NCBI RefSeq assembly: GCF_006385685.1
Contig: NZ_VFRP01000011.1
Span: forward strand, 62,001 to 126,000
Source: Amaricoccus solimangrovi
GTDB lineage: Bacteria > Pseudomonadota > Alphaproteobacteria > Rhodobacterales > Rhodobacteraceae
Direction of reading: 5' to 3'
Length of the DNA stretch: 64,000 bases
A program made the translations under genes and the position numbers. This document shows, piece after piece, positions 54,435 to 63,267 of the stretch. The notes below the pieces were generated by a model. It saw nothing but the letters and a program-made list of their open reading frames with translations. It had not been told where the DNA came from and did not search any database. Numbering within the stretch: position 1 is the first letter of the stretch; each line of letters begins with the position of its first letter.

Positions 54435-55013
54435 TCAGTCATCGGCGAAGCCGAGCTCGCTCCGCCGCGGCGACAGCCGCTCGGCGAGCGCCCTGCGCCC
54501 GCGGGCGAGCAGGCTCTCCACCGCCTCGACGCTCAGCCCGAGGATCTCCGCGATCTCGGGATTCGGGCGTTCCTCGAAATGGCGCAGCACGATCGCCGCC
54601 CTCTGCCGGTCCGGCAGCCGGGCCAGCGCGGCGCGCAGCGCCCCGGCGCGGTCCCGCGCCTCGAGGCCCTCCTGGGCGGTGGCGGCGCCGTCGGCGATCT
54701 CGGCGGCGCCGTCGATACCCTGTTCGCGGCGCCGGCGCAGCCGGTCCACGCAGAGGTTGCTCGCCACCCGGTAGAGCCAGGTCGAGAGCCGCGCCTCCTC
54801 GCGCCACTCGGGCGCGATCTTCCACATCCTGAGCAGCGTCTCCTGCGCGACGTCCTCGGCCTCCGCCGGATCCCCGAGCATGCGCCGCGCGAGCGCCAGC
54901 ACCCTCGGCGCGTGCCGGAAGGTCAGCGCCCGCGCGGCCGCCTGCTCGCCCGCCGCGTAGCGGGCGAGCAGCGCGGCGTCGGAGGTCTCGGTTTCGCCGT
55001 CGAGGGCCATCAT
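54435..55013 (-). CDS. ECF-family RNA polymerase sigma factor
   Basis: A 192-residue sigma-70 group IV factor. Region 2 reads MLGDPAEAEDVAQETLLRMWK and STWLYRVASNLCVDRLRRR, region 4 reads LPDRQRAAIVLRHFEERPNPEIAEILGLSVEAVESLLARGRRAL, cited in parts. The start is taken at ATG 55013 (an ATG follows directly). It is the first of three genes with a putative anti-sigma factor and periplasmic sensor, a CnrYXH-like arrangement; target genes are unknown. Confidence 0.92.
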   Translation of the reverse strand: MMALDGETETSDAALLARYAAGEQAAARALTFRHAPRVLALARRMLGDPAEAEDVAQETLLRMWKIAPEWREEARLSTWLYRVASNLCVDRLRRRREQGIDGAAEIADGAATAQEGLEARDRAGALRAALARLPDRQRAAIVLRHFEERPNPEIAEILGLSVEAVESLLARGRRALAERLSPRRSELGFADD

Positions 55014-55101
55014 GGTACCGCGCGTGTCTCGGCCTTTCCGGAGAGCGGATCGCATCTCCGCGGATCCCACCCTTAGTGCCGCGACATCCGCGCGGAAACC
55101 C

Positions 55102-55725
55102 TCAACCGCGGTCGTCGCGCCGATGCCCGCCGGCGTCGCCGTGCCCGCGCGACCCGCGCGCGTGCGCCGGCTTCGCCGTCGCCTCGGCCTGGCTGATCGC
55201 GCCGTCGTGGTCGGTATCGAGCGCCGCGGTGATGGCATTGACCTGCCGGTCGGCGAGCGCCTCGATCCCGATCCTGCCCGCGTCGGTCGCGCCCATGAAG
55301 GCGAGGAGCCGATCCGCGCGCTCCGCCGCCGGATCGGGGGCGAAGATCATCAGGATCTGGTCGCGGGGCCCGGGCAGCGCGGCGACGAGTTCGTCCCGGT
55401 CGAGCGCGCCGTCGCCGTTCGTGTCCGCCGCCGACAGCCGGCCGGTCGCGCGGGTCTCCAGTTCCTCGCGGCTCAGCGCGCCGTCGCCATTCGCGTCGAT
55501 CGCGGCGAAGTCGATCCTCGGCCCGCCCGCTCCCGGGTGCGATCCCATGCGCGGACCCCTGGGCCCGGGGCCGCCGACGGGATCCAGGGGCATGCCCTGC
55601 GCCGCTGCGGGACCGGGCGGAGGCGGGGGCGTGTCGCCCGCCCCGGTCTGCGCCAGCGCGGCGCCCGTCAGGGCGATCCCCCCGGCCAGGGCGGCGGCGG
55701 CCAGTGCGCGTCGATGGTTGAACAT
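55102..55725 (-). CDS. Exported EF-hand calcium-binding protein
   Basis: A 207-residue protein with a signal peptide (RRALAAAALAGGIALTGAALA) and three EF-hand loops: DANGDGALSREEL, DTNGDGALDRDEL and DTDHDGAISQAE. A Pro/Gly-rich linker precedes them and the tail is His/Arg/Gly-rich. It likely binds calcium in the periplasm. It lies 88 bases upstream of the ECF sigma gene on the same strand and could belong to that regulon. AAGGAGC precedes the ATG. Confidence 0.87.
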   Translation of the reverse strand: MFNHRRALAAAALAGGIALTGAALAQTGAGDTPPPPPGPAAAQGMPLDPVGGPGPRGPRMGSHPGAGGPRIDFAAIDANGDGALSREELETRATGRLSAADTNGDGALDRDELVAALPGPRDQILMIFAPDPAAERADRLLAFMGATDAGRIGIEALADRQVNAITAALDTDHDGAISQAEATAKPAHARGSRGHGDAGGHRRDDRG

Positions 55726-55853
55726 GATCGGGCTCCTTCGTGCCTGTCGTTGTTCCGATGCCCCGATAGACGGCGCGGCCGCTCGAGTCCGTCGCCGCCT
55801 CACGCATTCGGGATCGGGCCGCGAGCGGGGGCCAATGGTCGCAAGGCGCGGCA

Positions 55854-55883
55854 TTGGCGCGGCGCGCGGCGCGCGGCTATAGT
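55854..55883 (+). promoter_or_regulatory. Putative promoter of DUF983-NUDIX operon (possibly leaderless)
   Basis: TTGGCG (55854-55859), 18 bases, TATAGT (55878-55883). The start point would fall at or one base from the ATG at 55890. No Shine-Dalgarno fits, which suits leaderless translation. Confidence 0.5.
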
Positions 55884-55889
55884 GCGGCG

Positions 55890-56318
55890 ATGGCACAGAA
55901 TCGCTCCGCGCTTCCCGAACGGGACCTCCGCTCCGCCCTTTTCCGCGGCTGGTCGCGCCGTTGCCCCGCCTGCGGCGAGGGCCGCCTCTTCTTCGGCTAT
56001 CTCGACGTGCGGCCGGAATGCCCGGAATGCCACACCGACCTCAGCCACCAGCGCGCCGACGACGGCCCCGCCTGGGCGACGATCATGATCGCGGGCCATA
56101 TCATGGCGCCGCTGATGCTCATCGTCTTCGACCTCCTCCGCCCGCCGGGCTGGCAGATGGCGGTGGGCTTCTCGATCGTCTTCGTCGCGCTCTCGCTCTA
56201 CCTGCTGCCCAGGATCAAGGGCTGTTTCGTCGGGATCCAGTGGGCGAAGCGGATGCACGGCTTCGGCGAGGCGCCGGAACCGCCGCGGCCCGCGCCCGCC
56301 CGCTGCGCGGGGCAATGA
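55890..56318 (+). CDS. DUF983 family membrane protein
   Basis: A 142-residue protein with two CxxC zinc-binding-like pairs (RRCPACGEG and PECPECHTD) and two membrane helices, matching DUF983. The family occurs next to cox genes in some species but its function is open. ATG 55890 sits seven bases downstream of a -10-like TATAGT with no ribosome site, so it may be leaderless. It overlaps the NUDIX gene by four bases. Confidence 0.88.
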   Translation: MAQNRSALPERDLRSALFRGWSRRCPACGEGRLFFGYLDVRPECPECHTDLSHQRADDGPAWATIMIAGHIMAPLMLIVFDLLRPPGWQMAVGFSIVFVALSLYLLPRIKGCFVGIQWAKRMHGFGEAPEPPRPAPARCAGQ

Positions 56319-56956
56319 GCGCCGCCGCCGGGGCCGCGCCGCCGCCGATCCGGCACGCGGCGACGATCGTGCTCACCCGCCAGACCGCGCACGGGCCGGA
56401 GATCCTGATGGGCCAGCGCAGTTCCGGCGCCGTCTTCATGCCGGACAAGTTCGTCTTTCCCGGCGGCGCCGTCGATCCCGAGGATTACGCGGCGGGGCAA
56501 CGCGAGGGGCTGCCCGAGAGCGATCCGCGCCTGCTAATCGACACCGCTCCGCCTCTCGCCCGCGCGCTGCGGCACGCCGCGATCCGGGAACTGCTGGAGG
56601 AGACCGGCCTCTGGCTCGGCGAGCCGGACGGGGCGAGGCCGCGCACCGAGGCGCTGCGCTTCTTCTTCCGCGCGATCACGCCGCCGGGACGGCCCCGCCG
56701 CTTCGACGCGCGCTTCTTCCTCGCGGACGCCGGCGATCTCGCGGGGGCGGCGGACGATTTCTCCGGCGCGGGCGGCGAGCTCGGCTTCCTGAGCTGGCTC
56801 GATCTCGACGCGGCGCGGGCGCTCGACCTGCCTTTCATCACCGAGATCGTGCTCGCCGAGATCGCCGCGCGCCATGCCGATCCCGAGGTCGAGCGGCCGG
56901 TGCCCTGGTTCAACCACACCGATGCCGGCTCGCATTTTCACCTGCTGCGCGCTTGA
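56315..56956 (+). CDS. NUDIX hydrolase
   Basis: A 213-residue protein. The NUDIX box is present in the Gx..x REx2EExG form (GGAVDPEDYA...AAIRELLEETGLWLGE). It resembles the NUDT7/NUDT19 acyl-CoA or nucleotide diphosphatase types, with a long insert between the first Gly and the REx2EE. It overlaps the DUF983 stop by four bases, so expression is coupled. Substrate unknown. Confidence 0.88.
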   Translation: MSAAAGAAPPPIRHAATIVLTRQTAHGPEILMGQRSSGAVFMPDKFVFPGGAVDPEDYAAGQREGLPESDPRLLIDTAPPLARALRHAAIRELLEETGLWLGEPDGARPRTEALRFFFRAITPPGRPRRFDARFFLADAGDLAGAADDFSGAGGELGFLSWLDLDAARALDLPFITEIVLAEIAARHADPEVERPVPWFNHTDAGSHFHLLRA

Positions 56957-57057
56957 CTTCCGGACGCGGAAGCGGCATTTGACGCCCCGAGATTCCGGCT
57001 CCCGAGAGCGCGGGCCAATTGGGTTATGCGCGGGCTGACCGCGGAAAGGGAACAGAA

Positions 57058-57225
57058 ATGGCGAAGCCCACCACGATCAAGATCCGGCTGAACTCCACGG
57101 CCGACACCGGGCATTTCTACGTGACGAAGAAGAACTCGCGCACGATGACCGAGAAGATGACGGCGCGGAAGTACGACCCCGTCGCGCGCAAGCATGTCGA
57201 ATACAAGGAAGGCAAGATCAAGTGA
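57058..57225 (+). CDS. rpmG: 50S ribosomal protein L33
   Basis: A 55-residue protein of standard length: [39 protein letters not shown]. It lacks the zinc-binding Cys pairs, so it is the Cys-negative form. ATG 57058 follows GGAAAGGGAA. Confidence 0.96.
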   Translation: MAKPTTIKIRLNSTADTGHFYVTKKNSRTMTEKMTARKYDPVARKHVEYKEGKIK

Positions 57226-57285
57226 TCCTGCCCCGGGCCCGCGTGGCCCGGATGTCGAACCGATGAGGGGCGGCGGGCGTGAGGC

Positions 57286-58191
57286 TCAGCCGCCCTTTGC
57301 CTGTCTGGCCGTGTCGTCGAGGATGTACTCGATCAGATAGGTCCGCTGCAGCGGGAAGAAATTGTCGTCGGATATCAGCGTGATGCGCGTCCGGCCCTTG
57401 GGATCCCGCCAGACCGAGATCCCCTCCATGTTGTCCATCTCGCCGAATCGCGTCTTCAGGAGCGTCTTCTCGTCCGTGAAGCCGTCGGGTCCGAGGGCGA
57501 AGCTGCGCAGCCGGGTCGCGAAGCCGCCCAGCCACTTGAACTTGCGCTCGAGCACGTAGAATCGGCCGTCGGGTCCGAAATCGGCGTCGACCTCGAGAAA
57601 ACTCTCGCCGCGCGGGATGAACAGCTCCTTGTCCCATTTGCCCCCCCGGAAGCGGTAGACCGGCACCGTCTTCTCGACGATGCGGGTGCGTTCGGGAATC
57701 GCATAGAGCGTGCCGTCCGGCCCCACCGCGACCGATTCGAGCGAGAAATTGTCGATGAGCGTGTCGAACTCGGAATAATGCGGAACGGCCTTGGCGGGGC
57801 CGTTGATGTCGTCGTAGCGGCGGACGCGGTGGAAGCCCTCGAAGGAGACATAGGCGCGGCCCTGGGCGTCGAGCGTCAGCCCCTCGGCGTCCTTGTTGGG
57901 CCCCCGCAACTGCCGCCCGTCGATCGCATGGAGCGCGCCGAGGCCGGTCATGCGCGCGCCCGTCATGTTCCCCCTCCGGTTCCGGTCGAGATCGGCCCGC
58001 ACCCAGATGCCCCTGTCGCCGATGGCGAGCAGCTTCTCGCCGCCGTCCAGGATCTCGACCCCGGAAAGACCGCCGAAATTGGACGGTTTTTCGCTCCAGA
58101 CGAGGCGTGACGTCTCGATCAGGCGCGGTTCGGCCAGCGCCGCCGAGGCGATGCCCGGGGCGAGGAGGAGCAGGGCAAGCAGGAACTTCAT
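57286..58191 (-). CDS. Exported esterase-like/phytase-like beta-propeller protein
   Basis: A 301-residue protein with a signal peptide ([15 protein letters not shown]) and a six-bladed-propeller domain of the phytase-like (PF13449) type: [71 protein letters not shown]. It is probably periplasmic. The start overlaps the mepA stop (ATGA), and it is the last gene of the MFS-mepA set. Confidence 0.88.
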   Translation of the reverse strand: MKFLLALLLLAPGIASAALAEPRLIETSRLVWSEKPSNFGGLSGVEILDGGEKLLAIGDRGIWVRADLDRNRRGNMTGARMTGLGALHAIDGRQLRGPNKDAEGLTLDAQGRAYVSFEGFHRVRRYDDINGPAKAVPHYSEFDTLIDNFSLESVAVGPDGTLYAIPERTRIVEKTVPVYRFRGGKWDKELFIPRGESFLEVDADFGPDGRFYVLERKFKWLGGFATRLRSFALGPDGFTDEKTLLKTRFGEMDNMEGISVWRDPKGRTRITLISDDNFFPLQRTYLIEYILDDTARQAKGG

Positions 58192-59042
58192 CGGGAACTC
58201 AATACCTCGGCGCAGCGCGGTGGCAGATCCGCCATCCGCGTCGGCGGGGCGGGTTTGGGCTTCGGCGCGTTGGGATCGGGGGGCTTCAGCGCGTCGGTGA
58301 CCCACCACACCGCCTCGGCGCAACCATCCCCGGGTGGCAGAGCGACCGTGGGAATGCAAGTCCGCTCCGCCTTCGGGCACCTCAGGCGCACGTGAAAATG
58401 ATCGTTATGACCCCACCAGGGGCGGATCTTGCGCAGCCAGGCACGGTCCCCGGCCGGAGCATGCGCGCACATCGCGAGCTTGGCCGGCGGCGTGATGAAG
58501 ATCCGGTCGACCGCGGGATCGCTGGCCGCGAGCCGCAGCAGGGCCTCATGCGAGGGCGTCCAGTTGGCGTTCAGCCCGCGCTGGTCGCGCGTGCGGACAT
58601 TCATCGCCGAGACCCGCTCCCGTTCCCTCCGCGACAGGTCGAGCCGGGCCGGCGGGTTGAGCCAGATGTCGACGTCGAGCCCGGTCTGGTGCGAGGCATG
58701 GCCCGCGACGGGGCCGCCCCGGGGCTGCGACATGTCGCCGACATAGATGCCCTTCCAGCCGATCCGGGTCGCATCGACGCTCAGCCGTTCGACGAAGGCG
58801 ACGAGATCGGGCGTCCCCCAGTGGTGATTGCGCGAAAGCCGCATCGCCTGCCAGCCCGGCCCGTTCTCGGGCAGCTGGTCGCCGCCGGCGAGGCAGCCCT
58901 TCGAATTGCCGCCGATCGCGGCGGCGGGGCCGGTGCTCGGGCGCGTGATCGGGGCGAAGAGTTGCTTCGCGGTCTGGGCGAGGGCGGGGGCGCCCGCGCA
59001 GGCGGCGAGGCAGAGCACGGCGACGCCCAGGCGGCGGATCAT
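58188..59042 (-). CDS. mepA: Penicillin-insensitive murein endopeptidase MepA
   Basis: A 284-residue periplasmic zinc enzyme (M74) that cuts D-Ala-DAP cross-links. It has a signal peptide, then [15 protein letters not shown] (His and Asp ligands), HLWGTPD-type [10 protein letters not shown] and [15 protein letters not shown]. Cys pairs are likely disulfide bonds. The start overlaps the MFS stop by four bases and the end overlaps the next gene, so three proteins are coupled. Confidence 0.95.
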   Translation of the reverse strand: MIRRLGVAVLCLAACAGAPALAQTAKQLFAPITRPSTGPAAAIGGNSKGCLAGGDQLPENGPGWQAMRLSRNHHWGTPDLVAFVERLSVDATRIGWKGIYVGDMSQPRGGPVAGHASHQTGLDVDIWLNPPARLDLSRRERERVSAMNVRTRDQRGLNANWTPSHEALLRLAASDPAVDRIFITPPAKLAMCAHAPAGDRAWLRKIRPWWGHNDHFHVRLRCPKAERTCIPTVALPPGDGCAEAVWWVTDALKPPDPNAPKPKPAPPTRMADLPPRCAEVLSSR

Positions 59043-60421
59043 GTGGCGGAGGTCCTCGGCTGCTCGGTTCCCGTCCTCACGCAGGATAGCAGAACGAGGG
59101 CGATTGCGAACAGCCCCACGATCGGCGCCACGCCGAGCCGTTGCGAGCCGGTCGCCGCCGTCGTCGCCGCCACCGCCGCGGGGCCGATGAAGGCGGTCGC
59201 CTTGCCCGCGAGCGCGTAGAGCCCGAAGGCCTGGCCGGTCCCCATCCGCCCCTCCGCCTGATGCACGAGCATCGTGCGCGAGGCGGCCTGCAACGCGCCC
59301 GCCGCCGCGCCGAGGAGGCCGCCCGCGGCGAGGAAGACCAGATCGGGCAGGCGTGCCTCCGGCGCGACCGCGAGGCCGAGGACCGAGCTCCGGGTGGTCG
59401 CGAGCACCAGGAGGCAGACGAGGATGAGCAGCGTCGCGGAGGTCGCGATCACGGGCATCGGTCCCAGCGCGCGGTCGGCCCGTCCGCCGAGCCACGCGCC
59501 GAGCGCGCCGGTTCCCGCGGAGACGACGCCGAAGACGCCAAGTTCGAACGTGCCCCAGCCGAGCACGCCCGCCGCGTAGACGCCGCCGAAGATGAAGAGC
59601 GCCGCGAGCGCGTCGCGATAGATCATCGAGGCGAGCAGATAGAAGCCGAGGCTCCGCTCGCGCGTCAGCATGCGGAGCGCCCCGCCGAGATCACGCAGGC
59701 CCGCCCGCGCCGCCGCGCCGAGGGCCGTGCCCGAGCGCGGCGCGTCGGGGCTCCAGAGAAAGAGCGGGATCACGAAGATCACGTACCAGAGGGCGGAGAG
59801 CGGCCCCGTCGCCCGCGCCGGTTCCCCGAGCGCGGGGTCGAGGCCGAGAACGGGCGCGATGCCGATCAGCGTCCGCCCGCTCCCGGGCGCGGGGGCGAGC
59901 AGGGTCAGCACGAGGATGAGCGAGACGAGCCCTCCGACATAGCCGAGCGCCCAGCCGGAACCCGAGATCCGCCCGATCTCCTCCCTCGGCCCGAGGTCGG
60001 GCAGCATCGCGTTGGTGTAGAGGATCGTCAGTTCCGATCCGAGATAGGCGAGGCCGAAGGCGAGCAGCACCGGCCAGACCGCCCCCATGCCGGGGGTGGC
60101 GAGCCAGAGCCCGAGGCAGCCGGTCACATAGGGCAGGGAGAAGGCGAGGGCCCAGGCCTTGCGCCCCCCGGTCCGGTCGGCGATGGCGCCGAGCGGCGGC
60201 GACAGGACCGCGACCATGAGCCCGGCGACGGCGGTCGCCGCGCCCCAGAGCGACTGCCCGGCCACGGGATCGCCGACGACCTGCGAGGTGAAATAGGGCG
60301 CGAAGATGAAGGTCAGGATCAGCGTGTAGAAGGGCTGGTTCGCCCAGTCGAACAGCATCCAGGAAAAGACGCCCCGCCGGTCGAGCGGCCTCGATCCGGC
60401 TCCGCGCGAGTCGGGATGCAT
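59039..60421 (-). CDS. MFS transporter of the UMF1/Atg22-like family
   Basis: A 460-residue protein with about 12 membrane helices. The opening FSWMLFDWANQPFYTLILTF (cited as FDWANQPFYTLI) is the UMF1 signature, with SPPLGAIADRTGGRKAWAL as the A-like loop and FGLYALAGKATAFIGPA later. The substrate is not known. It leads the MFS-mepA-esterase-like operon. Confidence 0.9.
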   Translation of the reverse strand: MHPDSRGAGSRPLDRRGVFSWMLFDWANQPFYTLILTFIFAPYFTSQVVGDPVAGQSLWGAATAVAGLMVAVLSPPLGAIADRTGGRKAWALAFSLPYVTGCLGLWLATPGMGAVWPVLLAFGLAYLGSELTILYTNAMLPDLGPREEIGRISGSGWALGYVGGLVSLILVLTLLAPAPGSGRTLIGIAPVLGLDPALGEPARATGPLSALWYVIFVIPLFLWSPDAPRSGTALGAAARAGLRDLGGALRMLTRERSLGFYLLASMIYRDALAALFIFGGVYAAGVLGWGTFELGVFGVVSAGTGALGAWLGGRADRALGPMPVIATSATLLILVCLLVLATTRSSVLGLAVAPEARLPDLVFLAAGGLLGAAAGALQAASRTMLVHQAEGRMGTGQAFGLYALAGKATAFIGPAAVAATTAATGSQRLGVAPIVGLFAIALVLLSCVRTGTEQPRTSAT

Positions 60422-60573
60422 TGGCCGTTCCTCCTGGCTTGCCGCGCCGCGTCAGGGTTGCCCGGGATCGCCCGCGCGCGCAAGCGCCGCGACGGGTCCC
60501 GCGCCGCCCTTGCGGCCGGCGGGGCGCGCGACTACCTAGGGAGGCGCGCAATTGCCAGAAGGCGGATATCTCG

Positions 60574-60861
60574 ATGGGCTCCCTGATCTTGGTTCTTCTC
60601 TTCATCCTCAAGATCGTCTGGTTCATCGTCATCGCCCATGTGGTCATGAGCTGGCTCATCAGCTTCAACGTGCTGAACCGTCATCAGCCGCTGGTTTCCA
60701 ACATCTGGTACGGGCTGGAGCGGTTGCTGGAACCGATCTACGGGCCGATCCGGCGGATCCTGCCCAACATGGGCGGGCTCGACCTGTCGCCGCTGGTGCT
60801 GATCGTCATCATCTACGCGCTCCAGACCATCCTGATCCGCAACGCCTACGCGTTCATGTAG
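60574..60861 (+). CDS. YggT family membrane protein
   Basis: A 95-residue protein with two membrane helices (LILVLLFILKIVWFIVIAHVV, LVLIVIIYALQTIL) and the YggT signatures SWLISFNVLN and LEPIYGPIRRILPNMGGLDLSP. The family is of unclear function, linked to osmotic or division-related roles. ATG 60574 follows AGAAGGCGGA. Confidence 0.92.
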   Translation: MGSLILVLLFILKIVWFIVIAHVVMSWLISFNVLNRHQPLVSNIWYGLERLLEPIYGPIRRILPNMGGLDLSPLVLIVIIYALQTILIRNAYAFM

Positions 60862-60925
60862 CGGCCGACCGCCGCTCTCCTCACCCGGGCGCGGAACGGA
60901 GCGCGCCGCGACGCGTTGTCGCGGC

Positions 60926-61948
60926 ATGACAGAACTCATCGGACATGAAGGCCCGAACCGGCGGCGTCCCTCCGCCGTCGTCACTGGCGCATCCGCCGGC
61001 GTCGGCCGGGCGACCGCGCTCGCGCTCGCGGCGCGGGGCTACGAGGTCGGGCTGATCGCGCGCGACGAGGAGGGGCTGCGGGAAGTGGCCGACGGGGTCG
61101 AGGCGCTGGGCGCGCGCGCGCTCGTCCTGCCCTGCGACGTCGCGGACGCCGCGGCGGTCCGCGCCGCCGCCGACCGCGTGGCGGAGCAATTCGGCGGGAT
61201 CGACGCCTGGGTGAATTCCGCGATGGCGACCGTCTTCGCCCGGGTCGACGACATCACGCCGGAGGAATTCCGCCGCGTGACGGAGGTGACCTATCTCGGT
61301 CAGGTCAACGGCACGCTGGCGGCGCTCGCGCATATGCGCCCGGCGGACCGGGGCACCATCGTGCAGGTCGGCTCCGCGCTCGCCTACCGCTCGATCCCGC
61401 TCCAGAGCGCCTATTGCGCGGCGAAACACGCGGTCGTCGGTTTCACGAAGTCGCTCCGGACCGAACTCCTGAGCGAGGGCAGCGGTATCCGCGTCGCGAT
61501 GGTGCATCTGCCGGCGGTGAACACGCCGCAATTCGCCTGGGCGCGCGCGAAGATGGGCGTCCGGCCGCGCCCGGCGGGACGCCCGGTCGCGCCGGAGGTG
61601 GCGGGGCGGGCGATCGCCGAGGCCGCCGCGCATCCCCGGCCCGAAATCTATCTCGGCCGCTCCACGGTCATGGCCATTCTCGGCGACGCGGCGCTCCCCG
61701 GCCTCGCGGATCACGTCGCCGCGGGCGCGTGGGAGGGGCAGCTGACCGATACGCCGCTCCCCGAGCGCGAGGGCAACCTCTTCGCCCCGGTCAGCGGCGT
61801 GCGCCGGGACCGGGGGCCGTTCGCGGAAGAGGCGGGGGACTGGGCGCCCCGGGTCTCGGCCCGGGCGACGCGCATCGGTCTCATGCTCGGCGCCGCGGCG
61901 CTGTTCGGACTGACGGCGGCCGTCGCGCGGGCGCTCGACCGCCGCTGA
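60926..61948 (+). CDS. SDR family oxidoreductase with C-terminal membrane helix
   Basis: A 340-residue short-chain dehydrogenase. The cofactor loop is VTGASAGVGRATAL, the structural motif is WVNSAM, and the active-site Tyr-Lys is SAYCAAKHAVVGF. After the catalytic domain (about 250 residues), a linker leads to a membrane helix (LMLGAAALFGLTAAVARAL). Substrate unknown. It is convergent with argG. Confidence 0.9.
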   Translation: MTELIGHEGPNRRRPSAVVTGASAGVGRATALALAARGYEVGLIARDEEGLREVADGVEALGARALVLPCDVADAAAVRAAADRVAEQFGGIDAWVNSAMATVFARVDDITPEEFRRVTEVTYLGQVNGTLAALAHMRPADRGTIVQVGSALAYRSIPLQSAYCAAKHAVVGFTKSLRTELLSEGSGIRVAMVHLPAVNTPQFAWARAKMGVRPRPAGRPVAPEVAGRAIAEAAAHPRPEIYLGRSTVMAILGDAALPGLADHVAAGAWEGQLTDTPLPEREGNLFAPVSGVRRDRGPFAEEAGDWAPRVSARATRIGLMLGAAALFGLTAAVARALDRR

Positions 61949-61966
61949 TCCCGCGCCTCAGCGGCG
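61940..61966. terminator. Bidirectional hairpin between SDR and argG
   Basis: Perfect 9-bp stem CGCCGCTGA/TCAGCGGCG with a 9-base loop. Its arms hold the TGA stop codons of both genes, one on each strand. No U tract follows on either side. Confidence 0.5.
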
Positions 61967-63175
61967 CGCGCGCATGCCGAGCAGCCGAAGCCGCAGCGCG
62001 TTGATCTTGATGAAGCCCGCCGCGTCCTTCTGGTCGTAGGCGCCGGCGTCGTCCTCGAAGGTCACGTGCTGCTCGGAATAGAGCGACTTCGGCGAGGAGC
62101 GGCCGACGACGCTCGCCATCCCCTTGTAGAGCTTCAGCCGCGTGGTGCCCTCGACATGCTCCTGGCTCGTGTCGATCAGCGCCTGGAGCATCTCGCGCTC
62201 CGGGCTGAACCAGAAGCCGTTGTAGATGAGCTCCGCGTAGCGGGGCATCAGCTCGTCCTTGAGATGCGCGGCGCCCCGGTCGAGCGTGATCGATTCGATG
62301 CCGCGGTGGGCGGCGAGCAGGATCGTGCCGCCGGGGGTCTCGTAGACGCCGCGCGACTTCATGCCCACGAACCGGCCCTCGACCAGATCGATCCGGCCGA
62401 TGCCGTGCCGGCCGCCGAGCACGTTCAGCCGCGTCAGCAGTTCGGCCGGCGAGAGCTTCTCGCCGTCGATCGAGACCGCGTCGCCTCTCTCGAAGCCGAT
62501 CTCGACGTATTCCGGCGTGTTCGGCGCCGATTCGGGGCTCACCGTGCGCTGGTAGACGTATTCGGGCGCCTCCTCGGACGGATCCTCGAGCACCTTGCCC
62601 TCGGAGGAGGTGTGCAGCAGGTTCGCGTCGACCGAGAACGGTGCCTCGCCCCGCTTGTCCTTGGCGATCGGGATCTGGTTCTCCTCGGCGAAGGCGAGAA
62701 GCTTGGTGCGGCTCGTGAGGCTCCACTCCCGCCAGGGGGCGATCACCCGGATGCCCGGATTGAGCGCGTAGGCGGCGAGTTCGAAGCGCACCTGGTCATT
62801 GCCCTTGCCGGTCGCGCCATGCGCCACCGCGTCCGCGCCGGTCGCCTCCGCGATCTCGACGAGGCGCTTGGCGATCAGCGGCCGCGCGATCGAGGTGCCG
62901 AGCAGGTACTGCCCCTCGTAGAGCGCGTTGGCCCGGAACATCGGGAAGACGAAGTCGCGGACGAATTCCTCGCGCAGATCCTCGATATAGATGTTCTCCG
63001 GCTTCACGCCGAGAAGCTCCGCCTTCTTCCGGGCGGGCTCCAGTTCCTCGCCCTGGCCGAGATCGGCGGTGAAGGTGACGACCTCGCAGCCGTATTCGGT
63101 CTCGAGCCACTTCAGGATGATCGAGGTGTCGAGACCACCCGAATAGGCGAGAACGACTTTCTTCGGTGACGACAT
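61958..63175 (-). CDS. argG: Argininosuccinate synthase ArgG
   Basis: A 405-residue enzyme that joins citrulline and aspartate. The ATP-PP loop is [11 protein letters not shown], with [21 protein letters not shown] and [17 protein letters not shown] (cited partly) also conserved. Full length. Its minus-strand start is 92 bases from the sbmA stop, so they could share a transcript. Confidence 0.97.
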   Translation of the reverse strand: MSSPKKVVLAYSGGLDTSIILKWLETEYGCEVVTFTADLGQGEELEPARKKAELLGVKPENIYIEDLREEFVRDFVFPMFRANALYEGQYLLGTSIARPLIAKRLVEIAEATGADAVAHGATGKGNDQVRFELAAYALNPGIRVIAPWREWSLTSRTKLLAFAEENQIPIAKDKRGEAPFSVDANLLHTSSEGKVLEDPSEEAPEYVYQRTVSPESAPNTPEYVEIGFERGDAVSIDGEKLSPAELLTRLNVLGGRHGIGRIDLVEGRFVGMKSRGVYETPGGTILLAAHRGIESITLDRGAAHLKDELMPRYAELIYNGFWFSPEREMLQALIDTSQEHVEGTTRLKLYKGMASVVGRSSPKSLYSEQHVTFEDDAGAYDQKDAAGFIKINALRLRLLGMRARR

Positions 63176-63267
63176 GCGAACCTCCGCTCCGGTTTCGTTC
63201 GCGCATTAGGCCCTTTCGGGCGAAGCGGCAAGCGGGCGCCGCTCCGCCGGTTCCGGGGCCGCCCCGG

